Positions 22,555 through 32,423 of a DNA stretch of 64,000 bases are shown here, in pieces; within the stretch, counting starts at the first letter, position 1; every line of letters begins with the position of its first letter. This DNA comes from Cliona cf. orientalis. Taxonomy: Eukaryota; Porifera; Demospongiae; Clionaida; Clionaidae. The DNA is taken from assembly GCA_963930775.1 (NCBI GenBank), contig OZ005701.1:5277669-5341668 (forward strand), in the 5' to 3' direction. The notes under the pieces were generated by a model, which made no database searches, was not told the DNA's origin, and saw only the letters and a list, made by a program, of their open reading frames with translations. The position numbers and the translations under genes were made by a program.

Positions 22555-23110
22555 ATGAAGCTGCTGACTAAGCATGCTCAGTTAATAGCTGACCTAGAGA
22601 AAGAAAGCGAAGATGACCCTGAGCATGTGTGCTGTAGCTGTGAGTGCCTCTATCAGAGAAAAAGTGTGACACGAGTCAAGCTCTCTGATAATCTTAGTCA
22701 GGACGTGGCCTACACTAAAGCAGCACATACTAGAGCCAAACCCTGCTGCTGATGACCAGACACTGTACACGTGCAACTATTGCAAGTCTAGCATCAGGAA
22801 AAATAAATTGCCTCCATGTTGTGTCCTCAATGGGATAGAAACAGTCCCCATTCCACCTGAACTTTCGAAGCTAGACGCTTTGAGTAGCCAGCTAATTCAG
22901 CGTACTAAATGCTACCAGACTGTGATCAGACTCGATACATACACTGCTAAGGTACCGGTCTACAATTCACTAGCGTGCAAGGGAACAATGTTCTTTCTAC
23001 CATTGCCATTGAATAAGACACTTGAAACTCTGAATCAGGTTAAGAGCCACAACAATGGGGCATCGTTATTGCCTGACCCAGAATAGTACATCATAGTCAA
23101 TGGAAAACCA
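22555..23110 (+). pseudogene. Helitron N-terminal Cys-rich segment
   Basis: Cys pairs suggest zinc binding: HVCCSCECLYQRKSV, then in another frame CNYCKSSIRKNKLPPCCV. The following VPIPPELSKLDALSSQLIQR and TAKVPVYNSLACKGTMFFL belong to a segment regularly placed before the Rep domain in metazoan Helitrons (DUF6570-like, from memory). It ends at a TAG after LLPDPE, beyond which the family pattern (YIIVNGKPT) resumes. Confidence 0.75.
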
Positions 23111-23149
23111 ACCACCTCTAAGGTGTATGGCGTAGCCTGATCAATGTAG

Positions 23150-23875
23150 ACAATGTTAAGACAGCCATACAGAAGCTTAGGGAGATCAACTGGCTGTATA
23201 GTGAAGTGAAAGATGATTCTGTTGATGATGTTTCAAAAAAAATGTCATAGACATTGCCGACAATGCCTCTAGTACTATGCTAGACAAAGTGGATGAGCAT
23301 GATATATCTGGCCTTCAGGCTTTCACAATCAGAAATCTTGACAATAAGTTGTCGACTGAATCTGACATTGAACAGTACAAACTGTTGAGTGTCAGAGAAG
23401 ATCCCACTGACAATCGACAGCAGCACCTCAATGTAGTGTACTTTCCCAAGTTGTATCCTACTGGTAAATTTGGTAAATATCATCCACGTGATGTGAAAAT
23501 CTCCCACGGTGAGTTTGATAAATCGAGGTTGCTGAATAAAGATTCCCGTTTCAGAAAAGACCCACAGTATGTGTTTTACTTACTGTGGCAAAAAGAAATA
23601 TGAAAGCTTTCTGCCGGTGTGTACAATATGTTGAAACAGTCCAGCCCATGACTGTTGGTACACTCTTGAGCAATGTACAGGCCAATAACGAGCAACTCGA
23701 AGTGAATCTGGGCACAATGCTTCAGTCTGTATGCGGCACAAAACAGTACTGGTTTATGAAATAGAGTGAACAGAGGTGTATGATACGCGAGTGGGGTTCA
23801 CCCACATTGTTTCTCACATTTAGCTGTGCCGAGTATGAGTCCCCTGAAATTGAAAACTACCTCAGAAAGGTAAAA
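23150..23875 (+). pseudogene. Helitron-like N domain
   Basis: The open part 23277-23603 contains FTIRNLDNKLSTESDIEQYK, FPKLYPTGKFGKYHP and DPQYVFYLLWQKE. After a frame change, 23604-23875 reads LSAGVYNMLK and then, past a TAG, CMIREWGSPTLFLTFSCAEY. The PTLF-TF-CAEY block is the conserved start of the Rep region in Helitrons. It stops at an AG|GTAAAA junction at 23875-23876 that looks like a splice donor or an insertion point. Confidence 0.8.
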
Positions 23876-24224
23876 TTAATGATGTTCTGTGGAAGATTAT
23901 CATAAATGGACATTTGCTGCCTGTTTACATGTTTGTTGTGCAATCTTTTATTAGGTATTAGTCACTTATACTTTGATTTGTGATTTAAGGTACCAAGTCC
24001 TAGGTATCACTTATTATTTTGTACTTGGTCACGTCTCTGAAAACTGCTGAAGTGTATACAGTATTTTGTGCCACATCATACTTAATTTTGTATATAAGGT
24101 GTACATGCATATGTATTGAGAGAGTTTTTTGAATAAGAAGTGAGTCTAAGTCAGCTAAAGTTACCATCTGCCTGCTTGCCGCATCATTACACCGCGTGGC
24201 TTTGTTACATGTTTCCCCTAGCTA
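23876..24224 (+). other. Possible intron or insertion inside the Helitron Rep gene
   Basis: About 350 bp without similarity to Rep, starting GTAAAATTAATG and ending TTTCCCCTAG at about 24220. The Rep reading resumes at once with SYNVGKLCTEDPISVSRKF. Confidence 0.5.
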
Positions 24225-24846
24225 CAATGTAGGGAAGCTTTGCACAGAGGACCCGATATCGGTGTCACGCAAGTTTAGTCTATAATTCCACTCTTTCTTT
24301 CAAAGGGTACTGAAGAAAGGAGAGGTGCTTGGTACGATTGACCACTTTTACTGGAAGAAGGAATATCAAGCACGTGGTGCCCCACACTATCATGTCCTTC
24401 TATGGATCAAAGATGCACCAGTGATAGGTCGAAATGACCCCGACATGGTGTTAGGGTGGATTCAGGAGACGATAACCTGTCATATTCCTAATAAGGAATC
24501 CGACCTTGAATTATACAACCTAATCACCAGGTATCAGATGCACAAGTGTAGTGGTTATTGCAAGCACAAAAGAAAGTGTGGTAACGTGTTCATCACCAGA
24601 TGTAAATTCGGTTTTCCACGGATGCCTTGTGAGAGCGCCAAGTTGAATCCTGTTACCGACAGTCTCAAGTTGCGTAGCAAAATATATCAGTTGGCACGTA
24701 CAGAGTCAGAGACTAGAGTCAATGACTATAACCCACTCTTGCTATTGCTATGGAAGGCCAACATTGACATTCAGTTTGTAGCAGAGTCATCGCTAGCTCT
24801 GCCTCATTATGTTAGAAAAGTAACATGCAAGAAAAGTAGCATGTAA
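24225..24846 (+). pseudogene. Helitron HUH Rep core
   Basis: The HUH motif, HYH, is at about 24385-24393 within YQARGAPHYHVLLWIKDAP; the two His ligate the metal used for DNA nicking. Downstream, HKCSGYCKHKRKCG and CKFGFPRMPCES are conserved Cys segments. The catalytic Tyr region (family form: two Tyr a few residues apart after LAHYV) is reduced to LPHYVRKVTCKKSSM and ends at TAA 24844-24846, so one of the two Tyr is lost. An in-frame TAA also lies at about 24280 before the first Met of this segment. Confidence 0.85.
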
Positions 24847-24849
24847 GAG

Positions 24850-25364
24850 ATTTGGCAGGGGGTGAGTGACAACAAGAGCATTTATAGCCGGCTCTGGAGC
24901 TTTGGTGTATGGAGTTTGCGCTCTAGAGAGTGCGGCCTGTATGAGGCCAGCAATTTATTGCTTGGCGATCACCTCACTGAAAAATCTGCTACTGTCAAAG
25001 TGGATAGACGTGTCCATGCCACAGAAAAGAAGCTGTCAGCTGAAGGACCACAGAGAGTTGAAACAGCTGGCCCAGCATGATCCAAACAACAAGGATATAC
25101 AAAGAGAGTCTATTGGACACACACTATCCTAAGAGACCGGATAGTCTGGAAGATGTCTGTCTCTATGACTTGGTGGCCAATTACTCATGGCAAAGTACTG
25201 ACGATAACGGAAAAAAGCAAAATACCAAGCTCAAAAAGCCATGTCTTCCAAACCACAAGTTGTTTGATCTTCAAAACGAGAATCAATGAGAGGACTACTT
25301 CTACTCTCTCATACTTCTCTTCTTTCCATTCAGAGATGAAAGTAATCTGCTTCTCGAGAATGAA
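24850..25364 (+). pseudogene. Helitron linker between Rep and helicase
   Basis: Three short frames overlap: SDNKSIYSRLWSFGVWSL (24862 on), then KWIDVSMPQKRSCQLKDH, then PKRPDSLEDVCLYDLVANY with KPCLPNHKLFDLQNENQ. All three belong to the family's Rep-to-helicase linker and are joined by single-base frame changes. Confidence 0.75.
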
Positions 25365-26956
25365 ATGGCAGAGGAGGCCTTTCACAGGCGGATGAACGAG
25401 GACAGCTCTGCCTACCGTGACAGGTTGCAAAAGATCTTGGATGCACAGTCAAAGATGACAGAGATCAATGAGGCCAGAAAGGCTGATAGTGAAGAAAAGA
25501 GGGTCAACAAGGACGATGACAACCCTCAGTTAATGGGTGAAGCAAAAACTGCCATGCATGACATGACAGATATGCTTGTAAATCACTCCACATCCGACCA
25601 GCTGAGCTTTGAGGATAGGATAGCCATGCTAAATGCTGACCAGAGGCTTATATTTGACACCGTGGATAGTCACCTTCAACACCAAAAGCAGCACAAAACC
25701 GTTGAGTGTCAGTGTGACTTCAAGCCACTTCAAATGTTTGTCAGTGGTGTAGGTGGTACGGGTAAATCTTTCCTAATTGAAGCAACTAAGCTTTTGGTAG
25801 GAAAGATTTGGCCGTCAAAAGAAGTGACGGTGGCTGCCGCTGCACCCACTGCTTTAGCTGCTTTTAACGTTGGAGGTCTAAAATCTCGCAGAAAGTCATG
25901 AAGACCATATTGCGCAGTGTGAAATTGATAGTTGTGGATGAAATATTTCAACTACAACCAGTAAATGGAAATCCTGTATTTCAAAATATCACAGAAAAAA
26001 GCACTTCTGCACAAACTGGGGTGCACTGCGTCCGTTATATATTTGGCGAGACTCGGATGCTTATGACGAGCTCCACCAGAAGAGTGACGCAGAATTCGCC
26101 ATGATGCTGGACTGTGTGAGGCGCATTTGTCCAACCGATGAAACTATTTTAACACTTCAGCAAAGAGTCATTCAAATAGCTGGGGCTGAAAAATTTAATG
26201 AGCTGCAGCAATTGAGTCAGGCACCGGTGTGTCTGTTCCCGACGAGAGAAATGTGCATACAGTTGAACAGTGAAATGCTCCATCATTTGAGCAGTGAGGT
26301 GCACGAAATAGTGTGTAGAGTCGAAGTCGACCAAATTTTATCGACGAAAAAATGGAACAAAAAGGCCATTGAGCAGCTGGAAAAGCTCAACAACGACTGT
26401 AGCAGGACAGCTGGTTTGGAAGCTAAGCTATTGCTAGCTGTCAGTGCACAAGTCATGCTATGTCGTAACATTGATACCAAAACTGGATTGATAAATGGTG
26501 CCCTCGGCATGGTACTTTCCATCTCAAGCGGATGCATAACCATCCAGTTTGATCACGTGAGCAAGCCTAGATAAAGTACAGACTAAATTTATGGTCATGT
26601 TAAACTTTTATGTCTACAGAGAGCAGTTTCCGCTTATTCTGGCATATGCGGTGACCATACACAAATGTCAAGGCCTGTCCTTAGACTGTGCTATTGTCGA
26701 TCTGTCCGACAAAGTCTTTAGTGCAGGCATGGCATATATGGCATTGTCAAGGGTGAGATCACTTGCTGGGTTGCATCTGTCGGCATTTGATCCAAAGTCC
26801 ATCATAGTAAGTACTAGCCGCCTCCAGGAGGCTAATTGATTGAGAGAAGCATATAGGAAAGATCTCCCTTTGTATCAAATGCCGTCCAAGGTACAACCCA
26901 GCAGTTTGGGTGTGAAACGTAAGCTCACTGGCAATAATGAGGTTAATCCTGGGTAG
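25365..26956 (+). pseudogene. Helitron Pif1-like helicase, with internal deletions
   Basis: Walker A is visible in MFVSGVGGTGKSFLIEA at about 25735-25785. Helicase motif II is at about 25925 (VKLIVVDE), but it runs straight into a later block (FQLQPVNGNPVF), so the intervening motif III part is deleted. The span between Walker A and motif II is also shortened (GGLKSRRKS). Later blocks lie in further frames: AGLEAKLLLAVSAQVMLCRN, then [20 protein letters not shown] (motif VI region) and [16 protein letters not shown]. The helicase would unwind the donor strand in rolling-circle transposition, but this copy cannot. Confidence 0.88.
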
Positions 26957-27593
26957 GGAAATGAGGTAATAATATTTCATATCTTTCATGAAGAAATTCT
27001 CGAGCATTTCTTTTTTCTGCTTTGTGGGGCATTTCGTTTGCATCAGCTATTGCTCGGGGTAGCTCTAAATACTGGTCCTGGGTTGGAAGCTGGTTCAATC
27101 TATGCTGTGCTAATAATCGCTTTCGTAGATAGAGAGAGACAATTTTCTTTTGTCTCTCTACGTTTGTTAGCTGTTGTTTTGTCACCTTCTGTTTGGCGAA
27201 TGTATGTAGCTTGCATTTCTTTCTTTTTGTGTTCTTAGCACTTGATAGATGCAATGTACAAGTCATGACAAACTTTAAGAACTCATGTTGACCTATGTTG
27301 TGGAAATCTAGAAGATCCTCCCTTTGCTCTGGGGTAGCAGTTTCTCCCGTAAAGCTATTTCGTAATGTTTTGTTGTCTGGAGTGTCTTTTTGAAATAGGA
27401 GTGATGATTTGATTACCTCTCTCATTTTGTTTTTATTTCGTTTTTTAGCAGTAGTGCTATTATCAACAAGAGATTTAGCCTTACTTTCTTCCTCTGAATT
27501 CATGTGTTCACGTGACTTTTGATCGTCTACTATCTGGCGTAAATTTTTCAGTGCCTTCATTCTGTGTGTAAAGTACAGCGATAAGTGAGACAT
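26943..27593 (-). pseudogene. Transposase-like gene, basic C-terminal part
   Basis: A 216-codon open frame rich in Lys and Arg: ESKAKSLVDNSTTAKKRNKN, FTGETATPEQREDLLDFHNI and KKCKLHTFAKQKVTKQQL. It ends in LPHFPTQD at a stop that overlaps the end of the convergent Helitron frame. The GETATPEQREDLLDFHNIGQ segment is the most conserved-looking part. It would follow the core frame at 27508-28053 after a frame change near 27530-27590. Confidence 0.55.
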
Positions 27594-28260
27594 GTTTCAG
27601 CTTTGGACGAACAATTGCAGTTTTTAGGTCCTTATTTATTAGCATTTCACGTCCCCCATTAAATGATACACTGTGCCAGTTTCGTCCAGTAATGCTAACA
27701 GCAAACCCTCTCTTTGAAAAATTTCTAATAATGGTATCTGGCATTTTTACACAGTCAGCCAGATGTTGTGGGATCAATTTGGAATAGTGCTGTTGGTCGC
27801 ATGCTATAAATACAGCTGCCATTGGTTTGAGACTAGCAATGCGTAGATCCCACTCCTCACCACGTACCGTTAAATAGAGATTTATGAAAGCTAGGCAATC
27901 TTCCATTATAAAGCTTGTCCAAAACTTGCAGTTGTCATCCTCTGTCTTCTTTATTTCTAGGTAAGCTAAGAGTGCTTCCTCTGATGTTGGACAATCTCCT
28001 CTGTTGTCCTCAGTGAAGGTAATGTACATGTGTGAGTAGAGAAATTTCCACACTTGAAAGAAAAAAACTGGTGGTGATACTAAATTAGAGTATTTAGATG
28101 AGTGAGAGTTTCTCCTCGATATCTACACTTGCTTGCTATGTCTTTTAGACCAACATCCCAATAAATTTTTATTAATGCCTCTTGGTAGTTTTGTAGTGTA
28201 TGAAAGTCACCTGGAAAAGGTATTACCCACTGGAGTTGTTCTGGGTGTGTTCATTTGACT
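27508..28260 (-). pseudogene. Transposase-like gene, core part
   Basis: From 28260 down, one frame reads EQLQWVIPFPGDFHTLQNYQ, then KIYWDVGLKDIASKCRYRGE. After a stop, the 27508-28053 frame reads FWTSFIMEDCLAFINLYLTV, RGEEWDLRIASLKPMAAVF, DQQHYSKLIPQHLADC and FNGGREMLINKDLK. The GDFH Asp and the D...HY and E..IN.D residues are candidate metal ligands of an RNase H-like fold, by analogy only. Confidence 0.55.
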
Positions 28261-28262
28261 TC

Positions 28263-28568
28263 TTAAATGTGGTTGTATGTTTGTAGTCTCCTGCCACTAC
28301 CAAATACTGCATTGTAACTATTGGAGACGTCCAGCTCCTTGTGTAGTGTACATAGTGCTTCCAATTTAGTTTCTTTGCAGTCTGCATTCTTATTAATGAC
28401 TGAGAGATAAGTGTAAGCTGACTTCTCTACCTTCTCCTCCTTTGATTGGCGTTGAAGGTATGTTTGTAAGACACACATGTGTGAGGATGAGGATGCTGAT
28501 GCTGCTTTTAATGCAATGTATTCAAAATACTTGCTCTTTGCTGTGGTAGTCCTGTTCATTTGATTCAA
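28263..28568 (-). pseudogene. Transposase-like gene, segment before the core
   Basis: The open frame contains SAYTYLSVINKNADCKETKL then EALCTLHKELDVSN. Near 28300 a frame change is evident: in the neighbouring frame the bases read VVAGDYKHTT, closer to the family's usual GD block than the frame's own FGSGRRLQTY. Confidence 0.5.
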
Positions 28569-28655
28569 AATTTGATAGAGTCAGGTTTGAAGGAGTGATA
28601 GTTATTAGGGATGTGATTGGAGAATGCTCTATTTCCTTTAGTAAAGGTAGATCAT

Positions 28656-29219
28656 TTACGGGTGAGGGAGTTCCCTTCTCCTTTGCTGTCCTTGCCCGAT
28701 GATTGAGTTCTCTTGGAACTGTGTCGGTAGAGTCTGTATTGAGGCGTTGAGTCCTAATTGTGAAGGAATACCAGCAGGTCGACCTATGTCTCCTGGGGTT
28801 GAAAATAATGACGAAGAAGTGCCTGCAGATGGACCTATGTCTCCTGGAGTTTGAAAGTGAGATGAATTATAGCCCATTTGTCCTTGTTCTAGTGGAAGGC
28901 AAGTATTCCTAGATTCAATGCCTGGCAAAGACAAGTCTGTAGTTAATACTCCATTGGTATAGCTACTTGTCTCCATAGGTGAGGTCAGTGAGAGTGAGAA
29001 CTGGCTGACAGGAAAGTGATGCTGTGAGAGATTGAGTGAGCTGTCAGGAGATTTGGGTTCTGAGAGTGAAAGCTGATGATGTCCTTCCTTATGTGTGGTG
29101 GTTGAAAGTGAGAGTTGGTGATAGGAATGTGAGAGTATAGGCTGATTGGATGGCCGTGTTTCGACTAGCTGAGTGGACGAGAGCAAGGGTTGGCGCTCCA
29201 AACCCAAACCCGAATCCAT
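28656..29219 (-). pseudogene. Transposase-like gene, Ser/Leu-rich linker
   Basis: A low-complexity frame with recurring SLS units (HHQLSLSEP, SQFSLSLTSP) and paired QTPGDIG / STPGDIG units. At the DNA level these are GAGAGTGAGAG-type repeats that extend to about 29470. It is likely a disordered linker rather than a domain. Confidence 0.45.
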
Positions 29220-29584
29220 TGGCCGAGTGTCATGATCAGAAGGGGAGCTCTGTGGTACACTAGATTGTGAGGATGGGAGTTGACAGTCACAGGGGGGGGG
29301 GGGGGTGTATCATTTCAGCTAGATGAAAGGTCACTTGGTGATTGCATGTCCATTGCTTTATGTGTAACCAGCAGCTGATGATCAGATGGTTGAATTTGTG
29401 AGAGTGAGAGTTGTTGGGCTGATTGATAGCTTGACTTCAGTAATTGGAGGCGAGTGAGAGGTTGTGGTTGGATTGTTGTTCTTCCATTGTCGGAGACTGG
29501 ATTTGTGATAATGGTGACTTATGATCTATAGCTGATACTGATGATGGTTTTGGTCACACCACTTGAATAGTTGTTACGTGTGTA

Positions 29585-29854
29585 CTACGATGCTGGTCTC
29601 CACAATACACAGCAGCGTGACTTGAGATTGTCTAGTGAAGCTACGGTGAATCTCCCTTTTGTCAGATCTTTTAGATGATTCCCCTCCTCATACTGAGTTA
29701 CTACATGTTCCACATACCTTGCATGAGTGTCCTTAGATGAAACTACACCTAAGTGATTAAATATTCGGATCAACTCAGTAGATCCTCCAAAGTATTCAAT
29801 TGCATCAGCCGGTAGAATGTGCAAGGGGAAGTTATATACACTCATTATTAGCAC
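29585..29854 (-). pseudogene. Transposase-like gene, GGSTEL segment
   Basis: Reads LPADAIEYFGGSTELIRIFN, then KDTHARYVEHVVTQYEEG and FTVASLDN, where the frame is lost. The adjacent frame continues SHAAVYCGDQHRSTHVTTIQ, which is the expected continuation in this family, so a short deletion is likely at about 29625. Confidence 0.55.
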
Positions 29855-30076
29855 AGAACATTATGATACAAGTAAGATTGAAGCATTTCAGCTTTTTTGT
29901 GTGTGATTTGAGCATGTCTTCATAGACATTGTCACAGTGGATTCTTTATTCTCTATTTGGCTTAATTAATACAGCTAGTATCTTCATAATGTTTTTGTCC
30001 ATTAACTCCACCCACTTGTCAATGTCAAATTCACTTATATCAAAAGGCACACCTTGTTGATTATTTAAATTTTTGG

Positions 30077-30592
30077 CTATCTGATCATGAATAATATTTT
30101 TGTGTTCATTTCCTCCCAAATCTTGCTATTCTTGTCAGTGGCACTAGTGCATGTGGTTGTGGCTTGATTCATCTCTGTTTCATCTTTTGGGGCCTGGTGG
30201 TGTTGGCGGTAAAACCCTGAGTGCACTCTATGGAGAACTTTTGTCAGTATCAGTAGTGGGTCACTACCTCTCCTGTATAAGAGTGTGCCTGCTGATCTCT
30301 GCTTCACTGTGTATTGTAGGTGCTTGCCTATTCGTGTGACCAGGTAACTTAGTAGGTACCGTGTGTTCACCACAGCTGGTGCTACTACAAAACTTTGTGA
30401 CATTGTACGACTACTAGCAGCATCATGGAAGGATGTACAGTAGTTTTTGTACACCTGTGGTAACAGCATTGGCTGTTGCTTCTGCAGATCGCTGTTTACG
30501 GATGACAAAAGTGAATACTTGACAATACTATCTAATCCTGTAATAGTCAATGTATCCATTTCCTTGAGTAAATGAACTATATATCTCAGCAT
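30077..30592 (-). pseudogene. Transposase-like gene, helical segment
   Basis: A 171-codon frame: LDSIVKYSLLSSVNSDLQKQ, then VVAPAVVNTRYLLSYLVTRI and TVKQRSAGTLLYRRGSDPLL. The last block (K-R..GTLLYR..SD) is shared across the family as I recall it. No catalytic motif is seen. Confidence 0.5.
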
Positions 30593-30609
30593 CGGTGCTT
30601 TCTTCTTCT

Positions 30610-30900
30610 ATGCCCTTTAGAATCATAATATTATGATGACAGTTGTAGCACGTACGACATATACTTTTATCATCTAAGTGTCCTCAAAATCTGTGTGCTT
30701 TTTAAGATGATTATTAATAATATCAGGATTTGGGCAGTAACGGAATTTGTGTATGCTCTTTCTGCATGCAGTACACCTACATATATGCTTAGAACGATCG
30801 TATTGTTCTTTGTTTTCTGGTAATGACCTATATTATTACCTGTATTACTTTATAGTGTTCAATGCACAAAATTAATAGATTTACTCTGATTCATTAGATG
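30610..30900 (-). pseudogene. Transposase-like gene, second Cys-rich segment
   Basis: Too broken for a single frame. One frame reads SKHICRCTACRKSIHKFRYC, then NPDIINNHLKKH; the next reads KSICRTCYNCHHNIMILKGI. Paired Cys and His suggest zinc binding. Confidence 0.45.
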
Positions 30901-30942
30901 AGGGTGGTAATTTAAGTGTTTTGATGATTGTTTCTTTTGAAG

Positions 30943-31245
30943 TTAACAAACACTGCACAATCCTACATGGCATGCTGGTACGGCACATTTTGGCATATTC
31001 GTGGAAGTGACCTTTACCCATCTTGGAATGTAATTGCACTCGCCCAAGTTTCTCTTAATGTTGTCCACGCAGGGTTTGCATAATAATACTATATCAGATT
31101 CTGTACAAAATTGTAATAAGCTGTCCTTGTGCTCTCTCCCTAGGTCCCTGATGTGAGTGTACGAGAATTTTTCCTGTTTACATAAAGAACATGGACCATG
31201 TTCCTGTCGTTGGTGAAGCTGGTCTTTTCTGAAAGTTTTGGGCAT
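30943..31245 (-). pseudogene. Transposase-like gene, N-terminal Cys/His-rich frame
   Basis: A 100-codon frame from a Met at 31245 with CSLCKQEKF, HIRDLGREHKDSLLQFC, LLCKPCVDNIKRNLG and CAVPACHVGLCSVC. At least six Cys in C-x2-C pairs suggest zinc-dependent DNA or protein binding. It may be the true start of the protein, since no family-like frame was recognised upstream. Confidence 0.5.
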
Positions 31246-31890
31246 TCTAAAGTTTAAGTATAAGTCACAGTAGATAGAGTAGGTAGGTACTGATGTGCCC
31301 TTTGCAGTAGCTTACTTGTTTGTGATGTATGATGATTATGGATTTTGACAGAAACACTCCAAACTGTTGATATTATTTTATTATTATTGAATATTGCTAA
31401 CTTTGTTCCGCATTTGTGGATGGTATTATCTACCTGGTGGTTACATAGTGGTATGGTGTGGGTGTGTGTACTGCGGTTTCCAGGTCTGCCCAAGCAGGGA
31501 AGTCCTATTCAGCTGGGGATAAGTAGAGTAGGCGGGGCTCGAGGGTGGAGCTGGATATGAAAGTGATCCAATCTTCTGCTTCACATAAACTCCTGGGCGA
31601 ATCTTCAACGCATCCAACTTGAAAATAGTCCACTTGCGATTGTCTACCGGTACTATCAGCACTAGATTCGGTATACTCTCTACAGAAACTGCTGCCAACT
31701 CTGTAACACTGCATGCAATCCATCCATGCACCCAGGTTCGCGCTTGCCGCCTGAACCGCGCAATAGGATTCACGTGACTTTATTGTTGGTGTAACGACTG
31801 AAGACGAGGAAAAGGTCCCTGCCACTGAGCAGTGATTGTGATAGACCCAACAAGGTGCCACGTGCTAGTGAGCATGTACATGCAAATGAA
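31246..31890. other. Flank, no gene assigned
   Basis: Open minus-strand frames exist at 31441-31861, but none resembles a family I know. It may be a 5' leader or host intron sequence. Confidence 0.35.
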
Positions 31891-31899
31891 TAGGAAGGA

Positions 31900-32423
31900 A
31901 GTGGAACCTATCCATTCAGATTCCATCCCATAGACGAAGTCTGGCAGCGTGCTGCATGCCGCCGTGTTGGGGTTAATTTTGTGACAAAGTGTGACCTAGG
32001 TGAAGGCGGTCCCAATGTCTCTCTCACTCATCCACGTAGGAGCAGACCCATTTCCGTTCCTTTTCCTATCTCATAATTGGAACTGAAAGACAGCATGCGC
32101 AAGTGCGTCAGGCAATTGTCAACCACCTCCGCCTTATTGAGTGTTGGATGTTGCCCCATTTTAATCACCCGTATCAAAGTGCCACTGAGTACATTGAAAG
32201 CACTCACATGGACAAAAACAAAACGTGGGGTTCAAATGTTGATATTTTGACTTTAGCCCTTATGTTAAATACTTGTGTGTATGTATATGACCCAAGCCGT
32301 CGCACTTGGGATCAATATGTACCCCACAATGTTGATCGGACACTTAGTTCTGATATAACAGACATGTCTATGTTCATTCAACACCTACCTGATCATTTTG
32401 ATGTTGCATGTGCAATTACGTAG
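31900..32423 (+). pseudogene. OTU-type cysteine protease-like relic
   Basis: The first part (31905-32060) reads WQRAACRRVGVNFVTKCDLG, a lead-in common before OTU domains. After a frame change, 32062-32423 reads FRSFSYLIIGTERQHAQVRQ, then TWGSNVDILTLALMLNTCVY and MSMFIQHLPDHFDVAC with the C-terminal His region. OTU proteases cleave ubiquitin-type conjugates and are also carried by some Helitron/Helentron elements. The catalytic loop GDGNC expected before FR is missing at about 32040-32062, so the enzyme would be inactive. Confidence 0.7.

Larger units (their letters stand above)
22540..26956 (+). mobile_element. Helitron-like element, coding region decayed
   Basis: On the plus strand, in order: a Cys-rich N-terminal segment, a Helitron-like N domain, a HUH Rep core and a Pif1-like SF1 helicase. 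This is the RepHel arrangement of rolling-circle Helitron transposons. The frame is broken at ten or more places. Typical Helitron ends (5' TC and 3' hairpin plus CTRR) could not be placed. The 3' end of the frame meets the convergent gene that ends at 26943. Confidence 0.88.
26943..31245 (-). pseudogene. Uncharacterised transposase-like gene, many frames (gene-level entry)
   Basis: A run of minus-strand frames from 31245 to 26943 reads as parts of one long protein, in order: Cys/His-rich N-terminus, second Cys cluster, helical region, a GGSTELIRIFNHLG segment, Ser/Leu-rich linker, a core with LQWVIPFPGDFHTLQNY, then DLRIASLKPMAAVFIACDQQ, and a basic C-terminus. From memory, this order is seen in a large set of unnamed proteins of sponges, cnidarians and fishes. 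The PxPGDFH core recalls DUF6589-type domains (RNase H-like, transposon-linked). Function is inferred only. Frames break repeatedly, so this copy is probably dead unless introns explain some gaps. Confidence 0.6.

Noticed and set aside
31441..31861. 110- and 118-codon minus-strand frames upstream of the transposase-like gene
   Set aside because: They overlap each other in different frames and show no Cys pattern or family resemblance; a 5' exon could not be supported.
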